Notes: generated by a model not told the origin, from the letters alone. Numbered from the stretch's first letter, positions 19,932 to 34,204 are shown. The stretch: 64,000 nt of DNA from Candidatus Nitrospira kreftii (GCA_014058405.1 CP047423.1:806001-870000), one strand, 5' to 3'. Translations and numbers: made by a program.

Positions 19932-22900
19932 ATGTCCGAAACGACTCTGCAGGAGTTCGTCGAGCGAAAAGATTATTCTCGCATCCGCACGAACATCGAT
20001 ATCCCAGATCTGATCGAGATTCAGAAGCGTTCCTATGAAGAGTTCTTACAGCTTGAGGCGGAGCCTGAGCGTCGAAAAGATCATGGATTGCAGGCGGCGT
20101 TGGCCAGCGTCTTCCCCATTCCAGACTACAACAATACCGCCATGCTTGAGTTTTCGAGTTACACGCTAGGCACGCCGAAATACGACGAACGTGAATGTCT
20201 CGAGCAAGGGATGACCTTCGCTGTTCCGCTGAAGCTGCGTGTCCGCTTGGTGGTGTTTGACAAGGAAGATAAAGGTCCTCGCAAAAAAGTCCTCGATGTG
20301 CGGGAGCAAGAGGTCTATGTCGGCGAACTGCCGCTCATGACCGAGCGAGGGACCTTCATTGTCAACGGGACTGAGCGAGTTGTCGTCAGTCAGCTGCATC
20401 GATCGCCAGGTGCTTCCTTTACGCATGATAAAGGTCGAACCCATGCGAGCGGCAAGGTGTTGTACTCCGCGCGAATTATTCCCTATCGAGGGTCGTGGCT
20501 CGACTTTGAATTTGATGCCAGAGACATTCTCTATGTCCGCATCGATCGCCGTCGGAAAATGCCGGCTACCATTTTGCTGAAAGCGTTCGCTTTCTCGAGC
20601 GACGACTTGCTCAAGATGTATTACCCTGTCGAGGAAATTCGAGTGTCGAAGGGGAAGATGTTCCGTAAGCTTGATCCGGAAATCCACCATGGGCTTCGAT
20701 GCACGGTTGAGGTGACGGATAAAAATAGCAAGGAACCGTTGGCGCGGGAAGGGACCAGGCTGACCAAGGGTGTCATTGCCAAGCTAAAAGCGGCAGGAGT
20801 GAAGGAAATTCCTATGTTGCCCACTGAGTTGGTGGGGCGCGCCATTCTCACGGAATTGGTCGATTCGAAGAAAGAGAAGCTCGCGGAGAAGAATCAGCGG
20901 TTGACTGCAGAAATTGTCGAGCAGATTGCCGAGAGCGATGTTGAAGAATTCAAGGTGATCTATCTTGATATGGCCACGGCGACACCGGTGATTCTTGATA
21001 CCTTGGAGCTGGATAAGATCGGGTCAAAGGAAGAAGCGATGGTTGAAATCTATCGTCGCCTTCGTCCGGGTGAGACCCCTTCCGTCGACACGGCCCGGGC
21101 TTTGTTCGATAATTTGTTTTTGAACTCCAAGCGCTATGATTTGTCGCCGGTCGGCCGGCTGAAGCTCAATAAGAAACTCGGATTAGACCTACCTCTCGAG
21201 CAGCGGACCCTGACGGCCCAGGATATCGTGGAAGTCATTCGGTACATCGTCAATCTCAAGATCGGAAAAGGCGAAATCGACGATATTGACCATTTGGGCA
21301 ATCGTCGTGTCCGGTCTGTGGGAGAATTGCTTGAGAATCAATTTCGTCTGGGGTTGGTACGGATGGAGCGAAGTATCAAGGAGCGCATGAATCTCCTCGA
21401 TATGGAAACGGTACTCCCGCACGATCTTATCAACGCCAAGCCGGTGGTTGCGGCCGTGAAGGAGTTCTTCAGCAGTAGTCAGCTTTCCCAGTTTATGGAC
21501 CAAACGAATCCTTTGGCTGAAATCACGCATAAGCGGCGGCTTTCAGCGCTTGGTCCAGGCGGACTCACGAGGGAGCGGGCCGGGTTTGAAGTTCGAGATG
21601 TGCATCCGTCTCATTACAGCCGAATTTGTCCGATCGAAACACCCGAAGGTCCGAATATTGGATTGATTACATCTCTGGCGACCTATGCACGGATCAATCA
21701 GTTCGGGTTCATTGAGGCGCCATACCGGAAGGTCTCGAAGGGTCGAGTGACCGACGAGATCGAATTTCTTTCGGCCATTGAGGGTGACAAGTACATCATC
21801 GCTCAGGCCAATTCAAAACTAGATGGGTCGGGGAGATTGGTGTCGGAAACGGTTTCGTGTCGCCATGGTGGAGACTTTGTCATGGCGACTCCGGATCGAA
21901 TCGATTATATGGATGTCTCGCCGAAGCAAGTCGTGAGTGTAGCCACCGCTCTCGTGCCGTTCTTGGAGCATGACGATGCCAACCGCGCCTTGATGGGTTC
22001 CAATATGCAGCGCCAGGCTGTTCCATTGCTGACTTCCGAGTCGCCTTTGGTCGGGACCGGGATGGAAGCTGTGGTGGCCCGAGACTCGGGATACGTCATC
22101 CAAGCCCGCCGGGCCGGCGTTGTCGAGAGCGTCGATGCGACTCGGATCGTGGTGCGGGCTGATTCGAAAGACGGCAAGAAGGGAAAAGATTCCGGACTTG
22201 ACGTGTACGACCTCATCAAGTTCCAGCGCTCCAATCAAAATACCTGTATTACACAGACTCCTGTGGTCGGGATAGGGCAACCGGTCAAGAAGGGGCAAGT
22301 GCTTGGCGATGGACCGGCTATTGATCATGGGGAACTCGCACTGGGTAAGAATGTGCTCGTAGCATTTATGCCCTGGGGTGGTTACAACTTCGAGGATGCG
22401 ATTCTGCTCAGTGAAAAATTAGTCCGCGAAGATGCGTTCACCTCGATCCACATCGAAGAGTTCGAAGTAGAAGCTCGGGATACCAAGTTGGGCAAAGAGG
22501 ATGTCACGCGGGATATTCCCAATGTCGGGGAAGAGGCGCTGCGGAATTTGGATGAGAGTGGCATTATCCGTGTCGGAGCTGAAGTGAAGCCCGGTGATAT
22601 TCTGGTTGGCAAGGTGACCCCCAAAGGGGAAACCCAGCTGACGCCTGAAGAAAAGTTGCTTCGTGCGATCTTCGGTGAAAAGGCCGGTGATGTAAAGGAT
22701 ACGTCGCTGACTGTCCCTCCTGGAGTGGAAGGTATCGTGGTTGATGTGAAGATCTTTTCGCGTAAAGGCTTGGATAAAGACGAGCGCTCGAAAAGCATCG
22801 AGACCGATGATCAGATGAAGTTGCAGCGGGATCACCACGAAGAGCTCCGGATCATCGATGAAGAAAAGACGAAGAAGATACGGAAGTTGTTGCTTGGCAA

Positions 22901-23888
22901 GGTGGTGGGTCGTGATCTCATGGATCCGGAGAGCGGCGACGTCATCTTAAAAAAGAAAGGGAAATTGACGGCTGAGATTCTCCGTCGATTGCCTGACGAT
23001 ACCGTGCGCTACATTATTCTCAGTGATCCTGATGAGCAAAAGGAACTGGAAGACGTCGAGCGGAGGGCGAAGGAGCAAATTGAAATTCTCCAGACATTGT
23101 ACGATGAGAAAGTTGGCCGCTTAAAGCGTGGTGATGAGCTCCCCCCGGGTGTCATCAAGCTGGTCAAAGTGTACATCGCGATGAAGCGCAAGATCCAAGT
23201 CGGCGACAAGATGGCTGGTCGACATGGGAACAAGGGTGTCGTATCGAGGGTCCTGCCGGAAGAGGATATGCCCTATTTGCCAGATGGAACTCCGGTTGAG
23301 ATCGTCCTGAATCCGCTCGGCGTGCCATCCCGTATGAACGTGGGCCAAATCCTCGAGACTCACCTTGGGTGGGCGGCGAAAGCACTTGGCATCAAAGTGG
23401 CGAGCCCGGTGTTCGATGGAGCGGCTGAGAAGGAGATCAAGGATTTGCTCAAGAAGGCAAAGTTGCCGATGAGCGGCCAGTCTCAGCTCATCGACGGTAA
23501 AACGGGTGAGTCGTTCAGTAGTCCGGTCACCGTTGGATATATGTATGTCCTTAAGCTTCACCATCTGGTGGACGACAAGATTCACGCCCGATCCATCGGC
23601 CCATATTCTCTGGTCACCCAACAGCCACTAGGCGGCAAAGCTCAGTTTGGGGGGCAGCGCTTAGGGGAAATGGAAGTCTGGGCGCTCCAAGCTTATGGTG
23701 CTGCGTCGACTCTGCAAGAGTTTCTCACTGTCAAATCTGACGATGTACCGGGTCGATCACGCATGTATGAAGCGATTGTCAAAGGCGAACCGTTCCTTGA
23801 GCCAGGCTTACCTGAGTCGTTCAATGTACTGGTCAAGGAATTACAGAGCTTGGGACTCGATGTAGAGTTGGTTAAATCGCAAGACTAA
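19932..23888 (+). CDS. rpoB: DNA-directed RNA polymerase subunit beta
   Basis: This is the 1318-aa second-largest subunit of RNA polymerase. The rifampicin-binding region reads [20 protein letters not shown] followed by [18 protein letters not shown], so the residues equivalent to Asp516, His526 and Ser531 are the sensitive type. The C-terminal [20 protein letters not shown] block is intact. GGGGGAGG precedes the ATG. The 121-base gap after rplL may hold regulatory sequence, but I see no clear terminator in it. Confidence 0.99.
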   Translation: MSETTLQEFVERKDYSRIRTNIDIPDLIEIQKRSYEEFLQLEAEPERRKDHGLQAALASVFPIPDYNNTAMLEFSSYTLGTPKYDERECLEQGMTFAVPLKLRVRLVVFDKEDKGPRKKVLDVREQEVYVGELPLMTERGTFIVNGTERVVVSQLHRSPGASFTHDKGRTHASGKVLYSARIIPYRGSWLDFEFDARDILYVRIDRRRKMPATILLKAFAFSSDDLLKMYYPVEEIRVSKGKMFRKLDPEIHHGLRCTVEVTDKNSKEPLAREGTRLTKGVIAKLKAAGVKEIPMLPTELVGRAILTELVDSKKEKLAEKNQRLTAEIVEQIAESDVEEFKVIYLDMATATPVILDTLELDKIGSKEEAMVEIYRRLRPGETPSVDTARALFDNLFLNSKRYDLSPVGRLKLNKKLGLDLPLEQRTLTAQDIVEVIRYIVNLKIGKGEIDDIDHLGNRRVRSVGELLENQFRLGLVRMERSIKERMNLLDMETVLPHDLINAKPVVAAVKEFFSSSQLSQFMDQTNPLAEITHKRRLSALGPGGLTRERAGFEVRDVHPSHYSRICPIETPEGPNIGLITSLATYARINQFGFIEAPYRKVSKGRVTDEIEFLSAIEGDKYIIAQANSKLDGSGRLVSETVSCRHGGDFVMATPDRIDYMDVSPKQVVSVATALVPFLEHDDANRALMGSNMQRQAVPLLTSESPLVGTGMEAVVARDSGYVIQARRAGVVESVDATRIVVRADSKDGKKGKDSGLDVYDLIKFQRSNQNTCITQTPVVGIGQPVKKGQVLGDGPAIDHGELALGKNVLVAFMPWGGYNFEDAILLSEKLVREDAFTSIHIEEFEVEARDTKLGKEDVTRDIPNVGEEALRNLDESGIIRVGAEVKPGDILVGKVTPKGETQLTPEEKLLRAIFGEKAGDVKDTSLTVPPGVEGIVVDVKIFSRKGLDKDERSKSIETDDQMKLQRDHHEELRIIDEEKTKKIRKLLLGKVVGRDLMDPESGDVILKKKGKLTAEILRRLPDDTVRYIILSDPDEQKELEDVERRAKEQIEILQTLYDEKVGRLKRGDELPPGVIKLVKVYIAMKRKIQVGDKMAGRHGNKGVVSRVLPEEDMPYLPDGTPVEIVLNPLGVPSRMNVGQILETHLGWAAKALGIKVASPVFDGAAEKEIKDLLKKAKLPMSGQSQLIDGKTGESFSSPVTVGYMYVLKLHHLVDDKIHARSIGPYSLVTQQPLGGKAQFGGQRLGEMEVWALQAYGAASTLQEFLTVKSDDVPGRSRMYEAIVKGEPFLEPGLPESFNVLVKELQSLGLDVELVKSQD

Positions 23889-23934
23889 CCGCTTGTGTGC
23901 CGGAGGAAACCCGGCATCAGAGGAGGTCATTACC

Positions 23935-26900
23935 TTGGAAGGCGTATATACATTGTTTGAGAAACAGCGGGATTCCGTGTCGTTTGATTCGATGCGCATT
24001 CGCATTGCATCGCCCGAGAAAATCCGCTCGTGGTCATATGGCGAGGTCAAGAAGCCGGAGACGATCAATTATCGTTCATTCAAGCCGGAAAAAGATGGGC
24101 TGTTCTGTGCAAAGATTTTCGGTCCCACTAAAGACTGGGAGTGCAATTGCGGTAAGTATAAACGCATGAAACACCGTGGGATCGTTTGCGATAAGTGCGG
24201 TGTCGAGGTCATTCAATCGAAGGTTCGTCGAGAGCGTATGGGGCATATCGAACTCGCTGCGCCCGTTGCGCATATTTGGTTTTTGAAGGGAGTCCCGAGT
24301 CGGATTGGGACCTTGCTTGACATGAGTCTCAAGCAATTGGAGAAGATTCTCTACTTTGAAAGCTACGTGTGCGTGGATCCGGGCTCAACCGACCTTTCGG
24401 AAAAGGAATTGGTTCCGGAAGACAAGCTCCGCACGCTCATCTCGGAGTTTGGAGCAAGTGGATTCAAGGTCGGAATCGGTGCTGAAGCTATTCGTGATCT
24501 GTTGAGGAAGATCGACATTAATGCATTGTGGGATGATCTGCAAGTAAAAGCCAAAGCGTCCACCTCGGCTGCGATGAAGAAGAAATACGCCAAGCGCTTG
24601 AAAGTGTTGGAGGCGTTTCGCAAGTCTGGGAATAAGCCAGAGTGGATGATCATGGATGTTATTCCGGTCCTCCCTCCGGAGTTACGTCCCTTGGTTCCGC
24701 TCGATGGCGGGCGGTTTGCCACGTCTGATCTGAACGACCTCTACCGTCGTGTGATCAATCGAAATAATCGTCTCAAGCGATTGATGGAGCTGAAGGCTCC
24801 TGGCGTCATCATCCGGAATGAGATGCGGATGCTGCAAGAGGCTGTGGATGCGCTTTTCGATAACGGTCGTCGTGGCCGCGCCATCCGTGGGCCCAACAAG
24901 CGTCCGCTGAAATCGTTGAGCGATATGTTGAAAGGGAAACAGGGTCGGTTCCGGCAGAACCTGTTGGGGAAACGTGTTGATTACTCCGGCCGTACGGTCA
25001 TTGTCGTCGGTCCAGAGCTGCGCCTCCATCAATGTGGCTTGCCTAAGAAAATGGCGCTGGAGCTGTTCAAGCCGTTCATCTTCCACAAACTCGAAGCAAG
25101 GGGAGCGGCTACCACCATTAAGAGCGCGAAGCGGCTGGTTGAAAAGGAGCGACCGGAAGTCTGGGATGTCCTGGATGAAGTGATTCGGGAGCATCCGGTG
25201 TTACTGAATCGTGCGCCGACGCTTCACCGGTTGGGCATCCAAGCCTTTGATCCTGTGTTGGTCGAAGGCAAAGCCATCCGATTGCACCCACTCGTCTGCG
25301 CCGCGTTCAACGCTGACTTTGACGGCGATCAGATGGCGGTGCACGTGCCCTTATCAGTCGAGGCACAGGTTGAAGCACGGGTTCTGATGATGTCGATCAA
25401 TAATATTCTCTCACCGGCAAACGGGAAACCGATTGCGGTGCCGTCGCAGGATATGGTGTTAGGTTGCTACTGGCTGACCAAAGAACGATTGGGTGCCAAG
25501 GGCGAGGGGAAGGTGTTTGGGTCTCCCGAAGAGGTTCGAATTGCCTTTGATGCGCGAGAAGTGGAAGAGCATGCGAGGATTAAGGTTCGCATTGTGGGCT
25601 CGATGGTACAGACGACCGTTGGTCGTGTATTGTTGTCAGAAATTCTTCCTCCTGGCTTACCCTTCGCCAACGCGAATAAGCTTATGACCAAGAAGGAGAT
25701 GACCAAGCTCATTGACTCTGTCTATCGCCAGACCGGTCATCGTGATACCGTCGAGTTCCTCGATAAGATCAAAGACATTGGGTTTACCAATGCCACCAGG
25801 GCTGGTTTGTCGATCTGTATCGACAATATGCATATCCCGAGCAAGAAGGAAGACTTTATCGGGAAGGCGCAGCGTGAAGTGAATGAGATCGAGAAGCAAT
25901 ATTCAGACGGCTTGATCACCAACGGAGAACGGTACAACAAGGTGATCGACATTTGGGCACACGTCACTGAGCAAGTTGCCAATGAGATGATGAAGGAGCT
26001 CGGTGCGGGAGGCGATCCGGCGAAGGCAGAATCGTTCAACCCGATCTTTATGATGGCGGATTCCGGTGCTCGAGGTAGCTCACAGCAAATTCGGCAGTTG
26101 GGTGGAATGCGCGGACTGATGGCCAAGCCATCCGGTGAGATCATTGAAACTCCGATCACCGCCAACTTCCGCGAGGGGTTGACGGTGTTGCAGTATTTCA
26201 TTTCGACTCACGGTGCCCGTAAGGGGCTTGCCGATACGGCATTGAAGACCGCCAACTCAGGATACCTCACCAGGCGGTTAGTCGACATCGCTCAAGACGT
26301 CATTATCAATGAGATCGATTGCGGAACGCGTGACGGCATTCTCGTCAGTGCACTGGTCGAAGGCGGTGAGATTATTCAACCGCTAGAAGAGCGTGTTCTT
26401 GGTCGTTTGGCGGCAGAAGATATTCGTGACCCCGTCACCGGTGAGATCATTGTGTCGTGGAACGAAGAGATCAATGAAGAATTGACGAAGTCGATCGTGG
26501 AGGCTGGAGTCGACCGTGTCAAAATCCGGTCCGTACTGACCTGTCAATCGCCGCGTGGTGTCTGTCGTGCCTGTTATGGTCGTGATCTGGCTCGCGGGCG
26601 TCTGGTGGAGAAGGGAGAGCCGGTCGGCGTCATTGCCGCCCAATCTATCGGTGAGCCTGGTACCCAGTTAACGATGCGCACGTTTCACATCGGCGGTACG
26701 GCCAGCAAGGTTGTCGAACAGACGGTGGTTGAGGCGAAGCATGCCGGGCGAATCAAATTCATGAGCTTCGATGCGAAGAAAAACGCGGATATTCACAACT
26801 CGGGAATCGCTGTTCGAAACAAAGAAGGAGAGTGGGTTGTGATGAATCGCAATACCAAGATTGCGATTGTCGACGATAGCGGGCGTGAACGTGAGAAGTA

Positions 26901-28122
26901 TCCCGTAGTGTATGGGGCTAAAATTAAAATCAAAGACGGCGATCCGGTGGTGGTTGGTCAGAAATTAGTTGAATGGGATCCCTATTCTCTGACAATTCTG
27001 ACTGAGGTTGGCGGGAAGGTTGCTTATGGTGACATCGTCGAAGGTGTCACGATGAAGGACGAGTTCGACGAAGTGACCGGTTTGTCGCGTAAGGTCATCA
27101 TTGAGCACAGCGGTCAGACTCTTCGCCCTCGCGTGTCTATTAAAGACGAAAGCGGGAAGACGGCCAAGGTTACTGGTGGCTCGAATGCGGTCGCGAGATA
27201 CTTGCTGCCGGTTGGGGCTCATATCTTCGTTGAGAAGGGTGCCACAGTGTTTCCCGGAGATGTGTTGGCGAAGATTCCTCGTGAAACGACGAAGACTAAG
27301 GATATCACTGGTGGCCTTCCGCGCGTGGTGGAGCTCTTTGAGGCTCGGAAACCAAAAGAGCAGGCCGTCATCACCGAGATTGATGGAGAAGTCTCATACG
27401 GCGGATTCGTGAAAGGTCAACGCAAAGTCCTTGTCGACAATAAGATGGGCGACGTGAAGGAATACTTTATTCCAAAAGGTAAGCACGTCAATGTGCATGA
27501 AGGTGATTGGGTTCGCGCTGGGGAACCACTGATGGATGGATCAGCAAATCCTCATGACATCCTCGACGTGCTTGGACCCAATGAATTGCAAAAGTATCTC
27601 GTGGACGAAGTGCAGGACGTATATCGACTGCAGGGCGTTTCGATTAATGACAAGCACATTGAAATCATCGTGAGGCAAATGTTGCGCAAGGTCCGTATCG
27701 AAGACCCTGGCGACACGCAGTTTTTACCAGGTAGCCAAGTTAGCAAGAGTGTGTTTGAAAAAGAGAATGAACGAGTCCTGGAGAAAGATGGAACCCCGGC
27801 TTTAGGTAAGCCCGTGTTGCTCGGTATCACGAAGGCTGCCTTGACTACCGACAGCTTTATTTCAGCGGCGTCCTTCCAGGAGACAACGAGAGTCCTTACG
27901 GAAGCAGCGATCAACGGGCGTGAGGACAACCTGTTAGGCTTGAAGGAAAATGTCATTGTGGGGCGACTGATTCCAGCGGGGTCTGGATTTGAAGAGTACC
28001 GTGACACGTTCGTAATTAGTGAAAAAGTGGAATCCGTGCCAGTGGGTGCAGGTTCGGCTGTGACTCCGATATCACCAGATGCCACGATTCCAGCTGTTTC
28101 TGGAGAAACTTCCAGGTCATGA
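23935..28122 (+). CDS. rpoC: DNA-directed RNA polymerase subunit beta-prime
   Basis: The largest polymerase subunit (1395 aa) is complete. The N-terminal zinc site is [20 protein letters not shown], the active-site magnesium loop is [12 protein letters not shown], and the second zinc cluster is [13 protein letters not shown]. The TTG at 23935 was chosen as start because AGGAGG ends 8 bases before it and the protein then begins (M)[12 protein letters not shown]; another TTG at 23893 would add 14 unconserved residues. The gene ends 22 bases before the strong promoter of the str operon. Confidence 0.98.
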   Translation: MEGVYTLFEKQRDSVSFDSMRIRIASPEKIRSWSYGEVKKPETINYRSFKPEKDGLFCAKIFGPTKDWECNCGKYKRMKHRGIVCDKCGVEVIQSKVRRERMGHIELAAPVAHIWFLKGVPSRIGTLLDMSLKQLEKILYFESYVCVDPGSTDLSEKELVPEDKLRTLISEFGASGFKVGIGAEAIRDLLRKIDINALWDDLQVKAKASTSAAMKKKYAKRLKVLEAFRKSGNKPEWMIMDVIPVLPPELRPLVPLDGGRFATSDLNDLYRRVINRNNRLKRLMELKAPGVIIRNEMRMLQEAVDALFDNGRRGRAIRGPNKRPLKSLSDMLKGKQGRFRQNLLGKRVDYSGRTVIVVGPELRLHQCGLPKKMALELFKPFIFHKLEARGAATTIKSAKRLVEKERPEVWDVLDEVIREHPVLLNRAPTLHRLGIQAFDPVLVEGKAIRLHPLVCAAFNADFDGDQMAVHVPLSVEAQVEARVLMMSINNILSPANGKPIAVPSQDMVLGCYWLTKERLGAKGEGKVFGSPEEVRIAFDAREVEEHARIKVRIVGSMVQTTVGRVLLSEILPPGLPFANANKLMTKKEMTKLIDSVYRQTGHRDTVEFLDKIKDIGFTNATRAGLSICIDNMHIPSKKEDFIGKAQREVNEIEKQYSDGLITNGERYNKVIDIWAHVTEQVANEMMKELGAGGDPAKAESFNPIFMMADSGARGSSQQIRQLGGMRGLMAKPSGEIIETPITANFREGLTVLQYFISTHGARKGLADTALKTANSGYLTRRLVDIAQDVIINEIDCGTRDGILVSALVEGGEIIQPLEERVLGRLAAEDIRDPVTGEIIVSWNEEINEELTKSIVEAGVDRVKIRSVLTCQSPRGVCRACYGRDLARGRLVEKGEPVGVIAAQSIGEPGTQLTMRTFHIGGTASKVVEQTVVEAKHAGRIKFMSFDAKKNADIHNSGIAVRNKEGEWVVMNRNTKIAIVDDSGREREKYPVVYGAKIKIKDGDPVVVGQKLVEWDPYSLTILTEVGGKVAYGDIVEGVTMKDEFDEVTGLSRKVIIEHSGQTLRPRVSIKDESGKTAKVTGGSNAVARYLLPVGAHIFVEKGATVFPGDVLAKIPRETTKTKDITGGLPRVVELFEARKPKEQAVITEIDGEVSYGGFVKGQRKVLVDNKMGDVKEYFIPKGKHVNVHEGDWVRAGEPLMDGSANPHDILDVLGPNELQKYLVDEVQDVYRLQGVSINDKHIEIIVRQMLRKVRIEDPGDTQFLPGSQVSKSVFEKENERVLEKDGTPALGKPVLLGITKAALTTDSFISAASFQETTRVLTEAAINGREDNLLGLKENVIVGRLIPAGSGFEEYRDTFVISEKVESVPVGAGSAVTPISPDATIPAVSGETSRS

Positions 28123-28143
28123 CGAAAAGGGAATCTTCTTTAC

Positions 28144-28172
28144 TTGACAGCGCGATGCTTCATCACTATAAT
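28144..28172 (+). promoter_or_regulatory. Perfect-consensus sigma-70 promoter upstream of rpsL
   Basis: TTGACA at 28144-28149, exactly 17 bases, then TATAAT at 28167-28172. Both hexamers are the full consensus. It lies between rpoC and rpsL and should drive rpsL-rpsG-fusA-tuf and perhaps the ribosomal operons beyond. Confidence 0.9.
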
Positions 28173-28230
28173 TCTGCGGCTTTGGGCTTGATTGAAGTTG
28201 TTTTTTGGTTTTGAAGAGGGTCTAAATCTG

Positions 28231-28602
28231 ATGCCGACGATTAATCAGCTGGTTCGAAAAGGGCGAGTCTTTATAAAGGCAAAAACAAAGAGCCCTGCTC
28301 TGAAGTCCTGCCCACAAAAGAGAGGTGTCTGCCTCAGGGTCTATACCACAACGCCTAAAAAGCCAAATTCGGCTTTGCGGAAAGTGGCGCGTGTGCGTCT
28401 CACGAATGGCATGGAAGTGACGACCTATATTCCTGGAGTCGGGCATAATCTTCAGGAACACTCGATTGTCCTCGTGCGTGGAGGGCGAGTCAAAGACCTT
28501 CCCGGTGTACGGTACCACTTAGTTCGTGGCGCCCTGGATGCAGTGGGTGTGGCTGACCGAAAGCAGAGTCGCTCGAAGTATGGAGCGAAGCGGCCTAAGT
28601 AG
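28231..28602 (+). CDS. rpsL: 30S ribosomal protein S12
   Basis: S12 (123 aa) sits at the decoding centre. It begins [12 protein letters not shown], with the decoding loops [13 protein letters not shown] and [13 protein letters not shown]; the lysines that confer streptomycin sensitivity are present. The ATG at 28231 was chosen by homology over an in-frame upstream start at 28192. Confidence 0.98.
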   Translation: MPTINQLVRKGRVFIKAKTKSPALKSCPQKRGVCLRVYTTTPKKPNSALRKVARVRLTNGMEVTTYIPGVGHNLQEHSIVLVRGGRVKDLPGVRYHLVRGALDAVGVADRKQSRSKYGAKRPK

Positions 28603-28651
28603 TTCTGACCGCTTGTACGATTCTAACAAAGATTTTATTTAATAGGATAAT

Positions 28652-29122
28652 ATGCCACGCAGTAGATTTTTAGGCCAACGAGAAGTGCTTCCTGATGTCC
28701 GATATCGCGACAAGCTTGTCGGGAAGTTCATTAATACGCTGATGAGTAACGGGAAAAAGAGTACTACCGAGCGGATATGTTATGGGGCATTCGATGTCAT
28801 CCAGGAAAAAACTGGCGGCGACCCGTTGAAAGTATTCAAAGCTGCGGTGGACAACGTGAAGCCGATTGTTGAAGTCAAATCTCGTCGAGTTGGCGGAGCG
28901 TCCTATCAGGTTCCGGTTGAAATTAGGCCGGCTCGTCGAGTGTCATTAGCGCTCCGTTGGTTGTCGCAGTTTGCGCGTACGCGCGGTGGTAAAAGCATGC
29001 GTGAAAAGCTCGCAGCCGAGTTGATGGATGCATCGAACAATACCGGGGCTGCGGTAAAGAAACGGGAAGACGTACATCGGATGGCAGAGGCGAATAAAGC
29101 ATTCGCCCATTATCGTTGGTAG
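28652..29122 (+). CDS. rpsG: 30S ribosomal protein S7
   Basis: S7 (156 aa) nucleates assembly of the 30S head. It begins [18 protein letters not shown] and ends with the conserved [19 protein letters not shown]. It is 49 bases downstream of rpsL. The gap to fusA (113 bases) is unusually structured. Confidence 0.98.
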   Translation: MPRSRFLGQREVLPDVRYRDKLVGKFINTLMSNGKKSTTERICYGAFDVIQEKTGGDPLKVFKAAVDNVKPIVEVKSRRVGGASYQVPVEIRPARRVSLALRWLSQFARTRGGKSMREKLAAELMDASNNTGAAVKKREDVHRMAEANKAFAHYRW

Positions 29123-29130
29123 CGTCATTC

Positions 29131-29224
29131 TGTGCTGCAGTTGAGCCGCGCTGCGATCCGCAGACCGAAGTGCTTCTACATCGCAGCAGCGTGATGCGGC
29201 TTGATCTGCAGCACAAGTGTTTTT
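29131..29224 (+). promoter_or_regulatory. Long imperfect hairpin with T-run ahead of fusA
   Basis: Three nested paired blocks are visible: TGTGCTGCAG (29131-29140) with CTGCAGCACA (29206-29215), AGCCGC (29144-29149) with GCGGCT (29196-29201), and GCTGCGAT (29150-29157) with ATCGCAGC (29180-29187). The stem totals 24 bp, with bulges. TTTTT follows at 29220-29224, and the fusA start is 11 bases later. It could be an attenuator or a protein-binding leader. Confidence 0.65.
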
Positions 29225-29235
29225 AGGGGATTGAA

Positions 29236-31305
29236 GTGGCTCGTCAAACATCATTAGAGCATACGAGAAACATCGGCATCATGGCTCACATAGATGCGGG
29301 GAAGACTACAACCACCGAGCGAATTCTCTATTATACCGGCATGACCCATAAATTGGGCGAGGTTCATGAGGGTGCCGCTACGATGGATTGGATGGAGCAG
29401 GAGCGGGAGCGGGGTATCACTATTACAGCCGCTGCCACGACCTGTTTCTGGCGGGAACATCGAATCAATATTATTGATACCCCTGGGCACGTGGATTTTA
29501 CGATCGAGGTGGAGCGTTCCTTGCGGGTCCTCGATGGCGCGGTGGCAGCATTCGATTCTGTGCAAGGAGTTGAGCCTCAGTCTGAGACGGTTTGGCGTCA
29601 AGCTGATAAGTATAATGTTCCACGCATCGCTTTTATGAATAAGATGGATCGGATTGGAGCCGATTTTTACGGCAGCGTCCAGTCCATTATTGATCGACTT
29701 GGGGCAACGCCGGTTCCGATTCAAATTCCAATCGGCCGTGAGGCTGAATTTAGAGGTTCGGTCGATCTGGTCAAGATGAAGGGGTACTTCTACGACGACG
29801 AGACATTGGGTGCGAAGTATAAAATTGGTGAGATTCCTGATGATCTCCTTGTCCAGGCAAAAGAGTATCGCGAAAAACTGCTCGACGCAGTCGCTGAATT
29901 TGATGACCAGGTGATGGAAAAGTATTTGAGTGGTCATTCGTTGACAGAAGAAGAAGTGATGCGTGCGATCCGAGCTGGGACCATTTCGATGAAAATTACT
30001 CCGGTGCTCTGCGGATCCGCCTTCAAGAATAAAGGGGTGCAGCAGTTGTTGGATGGTGTGGTCGACTATCTGCCGTCACCGCTGGATGTTCCTGCCGTGA
30101 AGGGGATAGAGCCTGTCGGTAATAAGGAAGTGGAGCGGAGGTCGGATGACAGCGAGCCGTTCGCGGCGTTGGCGTTCAAGATCATGTCTGATCCATTTGC
30201 TGGCCAGCTGACATTTTTCCGAGTCTATTCTGGAACTCTGAAGACTGGGACGCCGGTTCTCAATGTGACGAAGGGTACAAAGGATCGGATCGGGCGTCTC
30301 CTGAAGATGCACGCCAATAAACGGGAAGAGATCGATGAGGTCCATGCAGGGGACATCGTCGCGGCTGTGGGACTCAAGGGAGCGACCACTGGAGATACAT
30401 TGGCGGATGAAAAGCAGCCGGTGTTGCTTGAAGTTATGAAGTTCCCTGAGCCGGTCATTGCGATGGCGATTGAGCCAAAAACAAAGCAAGATCAAGAAAA
30501 GATGGGCTTTGCGCTCCAGAAGCTGGCGCAGGAGGACCCATCATTCCGTGTGCGGACGGATGAAGAAACGGCGCAGACGATCATTGCCGGGATGGGAGAG
30601 CTCCATCTTGAGATTATTGTTGATCGGATGCTGCGTGAGTTTAAAGTCGAAGCCAACGTCGGAAAGCCAGAAGTAGCGTTCAGGGAAACAATCCGACGGA
30701 AGGCCGAGGCTGAATCCAAGTACATCAAGCAGACCGGCGGTCGTGGACAGTATGGTCATGTTGTGCTGACGGTTGAACCATCTGAGCCGGGCAAGGGGCT
30801 GGAATTTGTCAATAAGGTCGTAGGAGGGGCAATTCCTAAAGAGTATGTCCCTGCTATTGAAAAAGGGGTTCGCGAGCGAATGGAGACGGGAGTGGTTGCG
30901 GGATACCCTCTCCGGGACGTGAAGGTGACTGTTATCGATGGTTCCTACCATGACGTTGATTCTAATGAAATGGCGTTCAAGATTGCCGGTTCCATGGGCT
31001 TTGCTGATGCCTGTAAAAAGGCTGATCCGGTCTTGCTTGAGCCCATCATGAAAGTTGAAGTGTTGGTTCCTCAGGAATTTATGGGCGACGTCATTGGCAA
31101 TTTGAACGGGCGGAGGGGCAAGGTTCAAGGTATGAAGGTCAGGGCTGGCGCGCAAGCAATCGATGCTGCAGTGCCCTTGATGGAAATGTTTGGCTATGCG
31201 ACTGACCTTCGGTCTCGGACGCAAGGCCGGGCTACCTATAGTATGGAGTTTGAGCGGTACGACCAAGTGCCGAAGAATATTGCGGAAGCCATCATTAAGA
31301 AATAG
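29236..31305 (+). CDS. fusA: Elongation factor G
   Basis: EF-G (689 aa) is the GTPase driving translocation. Motifs are [22 protein letters not shown] and NKMDR; the C-terminal domains IV-V include GGRGQYGHV. The start is GTG at 29236 with AGGGGA upstream. A single fusA is present in this window and sits in the conserved rpsL-rpsG-fusA-tuf order. Confidence 0.98.
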   Translation: MARQTSLEHTRNIGIMAHIDAGKTTTTERILYYTGMTHKLGEVHEGAATMDWMEQERERGITITAAATTCFWREHRINIIDTPGHVDFTIEVERSLRVLDGAVAAFDSVQGVEPQSETVWRQADKYNVPRIAFMNKMDRIGADFYGSVQSIIDRLGATPVPIQIPIGREAEFRGSVDLVKMKGYFYDDETLGAKYKIGEIPDDLLVQAKEYREKLLDAVAEFDDQVMEKYLSGHSLTEEEVMRAIRAGTISMKITPVLCGSAFKNKGVQQLLDGVVDYLPSPLDVPAVKGIEPVGNKEVERRSDDSEPFAALAFKIMSDPFAGQLTFFRVYSGTLKTGTPVLNVTKGTKDRIGRLLKMHANKREEIDEVHAGDIVAAVGLKGATTGDTLADEKQPVLLEVMKFPEPVIAMAIEPKTKQDQEKMGFALQKLAQEDPSFRVRTDEETAQTIIAGMGELHLEIIVDRMLREFKVEANVGKPEVAFRETIRRKAEAESKYIKQTGGRGQYGHVVLTVEPSEPGKGLEFVNKVVGGAIPKEYVPAIEKGVRERMETGVVAGYPLRDVKVTVIDGSYHDVDSNEMAFKIAGSMGFADACKKADPVLLEPIMKVEVLVPQEFMGDVIGNLNGRRGKVQGMKVRAGAQAIDAAVPLMEMFGYATDLRSRTQGRATYSMEFERYDQVPKNIAEAIIKK

Positions 31306-31333
31306 TAGTTGGTGAATCAGGGAGGAGCGGGTT

Positions 31334-32539
<1,206 letters not shown>

Positions 32540-32577
32540 GTCGGAACGCGCTCAGTTGATAGATTAGGAGTAACGAC

Positions 32578-32889
32578 GTGAAGGTCGATCAGCGGATTAG
32601 AATTAGATTGAGGGGTTTCGACTATCGGGTGCTCGATCAGTCTGTGAGCGAAATTGTTGAGACTGTTCGACGGAGTGGTGCAAGAGTGGTCGGGCCGATC
32701 CCGCTTCCCACTCGAATTGAAAAGATCACGGTTCAGCGGTCGACACATGCCGATAAGAAGTCGCGTGAACAGTTTGAAATGCGCACGCATAAACGGTTGC
32801 TCGATATCATGGAGCCGACGCCTGAAACGATGGATTCATTGATGAAGCTCAATTTGGCGGCCGGTGTGGACGTAGAGATAAAGTTATAA
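32578..32889 (+). CDS. rpsJ: 30S ribosomal protein S10 (NusE)
   Basis: S10 (103 aa) is a 30S head protein and also the NusG/NusB partner in antitermination. It begins [17 protein letters not shown] from a GTG with AGGAG upstream, and contains [14 protein letters not shown] and [20 protein letters not shown]. It opens the S10 operon directly after tuf; no separate promoter was seen. Confidence 0.98.
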   Translation: MKVDQRIRIRLRGFDYRVLDQSVSEIVETVRRSGARVVGPIPLPTRIEKITVQRSTHADKKSREQFEMRTHKRLLDIMEPTPETMDSLMKLNLAAGVDVEIKL

Positions 32890-32957
32890 GCCCCGAGTGC
32901 TAACGACTGAACTCTAAGGGGCGGCACTCAGGGCGCAACATACAGCATTGGACGAAT

Positions 32958-33578
32958 ATGACAAACGGATTGATTGGAAAGAAACTTGGAATGACGCAAG
33001 TGTTTGACGAGACTCGCTTGACGCCGGTGACTGTCATTGAGGCTGGTCCATGCCGAGTTGTCACTGTGCGGACAAACGAACGAGACCGATACGAGGCGGT
33101 TCAACTTTCGTTCGGTGAAGTGAAGGAGCGTAAGCTTTCAAAGCCGGAACTTGGGCATCTGAAGAAAAATCAAGCGCCAGCCAGCCGCATTTTGCGAGAA
33201 TTTAAGAAAGACGGTGAAACGACGGTGGGACAATTCGTCACGGTCGAGATGTTTAAGAAGGGTGATTGGGTTGATGTGATCGGCGTTTCAAAGGGTAAGG
33301 GGTTTCAGGGTGTTGTGAAGCGACATCACTATGCCGGTGGGCCTGAATCGCATGGGTCCATGTTTCATCGGGCTCCTGGGTCAATTGGAGCCAGTTCATT
33401 CCCATCTCGTGTCTGGAAGGGGAAAACGCTGCCAGGTCATATGGGGTCGGAACGGGTTACCGTTCATCGGTTGAAGGTCATTGAGTCACGGTTGGACGAA
33501 AATCTCCTATTTGTGCGCGGTGCGGTTCCCGGGGCGGCGAATGGGATCGTTGTCGTGCGGAAGTCTAAGAAGAGTTAG
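32958..33578 (+). CDS. rplC: 50S ribosomal protein L3
   Basis: L3 (206 aa) reaches the peptidyl-transferase centre through its long loop. It begins [18 protein letters not shown] and includes [20 protein letters not shown] and [13 protein letters not shown]. Length is normal. It is two bases ahead of rplD. Confidence 0.98.
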   Translation: MTNGLIGKKLGMTQVFDETRLTPVTVIEAGPCRVVTVRTNERDRYEAVQLSFGEVKERKLSKPELGHLKKNQAPASRILREFKKDGETTVGQFVTVEMFKKGDWVDVIGVSKGKGFQGVVKRHHYAGGPESHGSMFHRAPGSIGASSFPSRVWKGKTLPGHMGSERVTVHRLKVIESRLDENLLFVRGAVPGAANGIVVVRKSKKS

Positions 33579-33580
33579 AT

Positions 33581-34204
33581 ATGCCTACTATCGATCTGGT
33601 GGATTTGCAGAAAAAGAAAGTTGGAACGGTCGATCTGTCTCCGGTAGTCTTTGGGTGCGAGCCTCGCGCCACTCTGGTGCATGAAGCAGTGATTATGCAG
33701 CGTGCTTGCGAGCGTAGGGGGACAGCTTCGACTTTACGGCGAGGTGAGGTAAGTGGGTCTGGTAAAAAGCCCTGGAAGCAAAAGCATACAGGTCGTGCTC
33801 GAGCCGGCTCGCTTCGTTCTCCAGTCTGGCGTCATGGAGGGAGTGTATTTGGACCGAAGCCAAGAAGTTACGCCTATTCAATGCCCAAGAAAAAGTATCG
33901 GGCTGCTCTCCAGAGTGCGTTATCGGCTAAGGTAGCTGAGGAAAAGTTGTTTGTGGTTTCCGATCTTTCTCTGCAGCAGCCAAGGACGAAACTGTTGGCT
34001 CAAGCCTTGAGGCAATTCAGTGGAGGCGCTCACACCCTGGTAATCATTGGCAAATCACAGTCTGAGGTCTTGCAAGCCGCAGAAAACCTGAATGACGTTA
34101 AAGTTCTCAGTGCAGATCAATTGAACGTCTACGACATTGTTCGTGCTCACGTGATTCTGATCTCCGAGCGAGAGCTTGGTTCCGTGAGTGAGGCCTGGTC
34201 ATGA
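33581..34204 (+). CDS. rplD: 50S ribosomal protein L4
   Basis: L4 (207 aa) lines the peptide exit tunnel with a long basic loop, seen here as GSGKKPWKQKHTGRARAGSL. In some bacteria L4 also represses the S10 operon; no leader structure could be confirmed here. The stop overlaps the rplW start by four bases. Confidence 0.97.
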   Translation: MPTIDLVDLQKKKVGTVDLSPVVFGCEPRATLVHEAVIMQRACERRGTASTLRRGEVSGSGKKPWKQKHTGRARAGSLRSPVWRHGGSVFGPKPRSYAYSMPKKKYRAALQSALSAKVAEEKLFVVSDLSLQQPRTKLLAQALRQFSGGAHTLVIIGKSQSEVLQAAENLNDVKVLSADQLNVYDIVRAHVILISERELGSVSEAWS

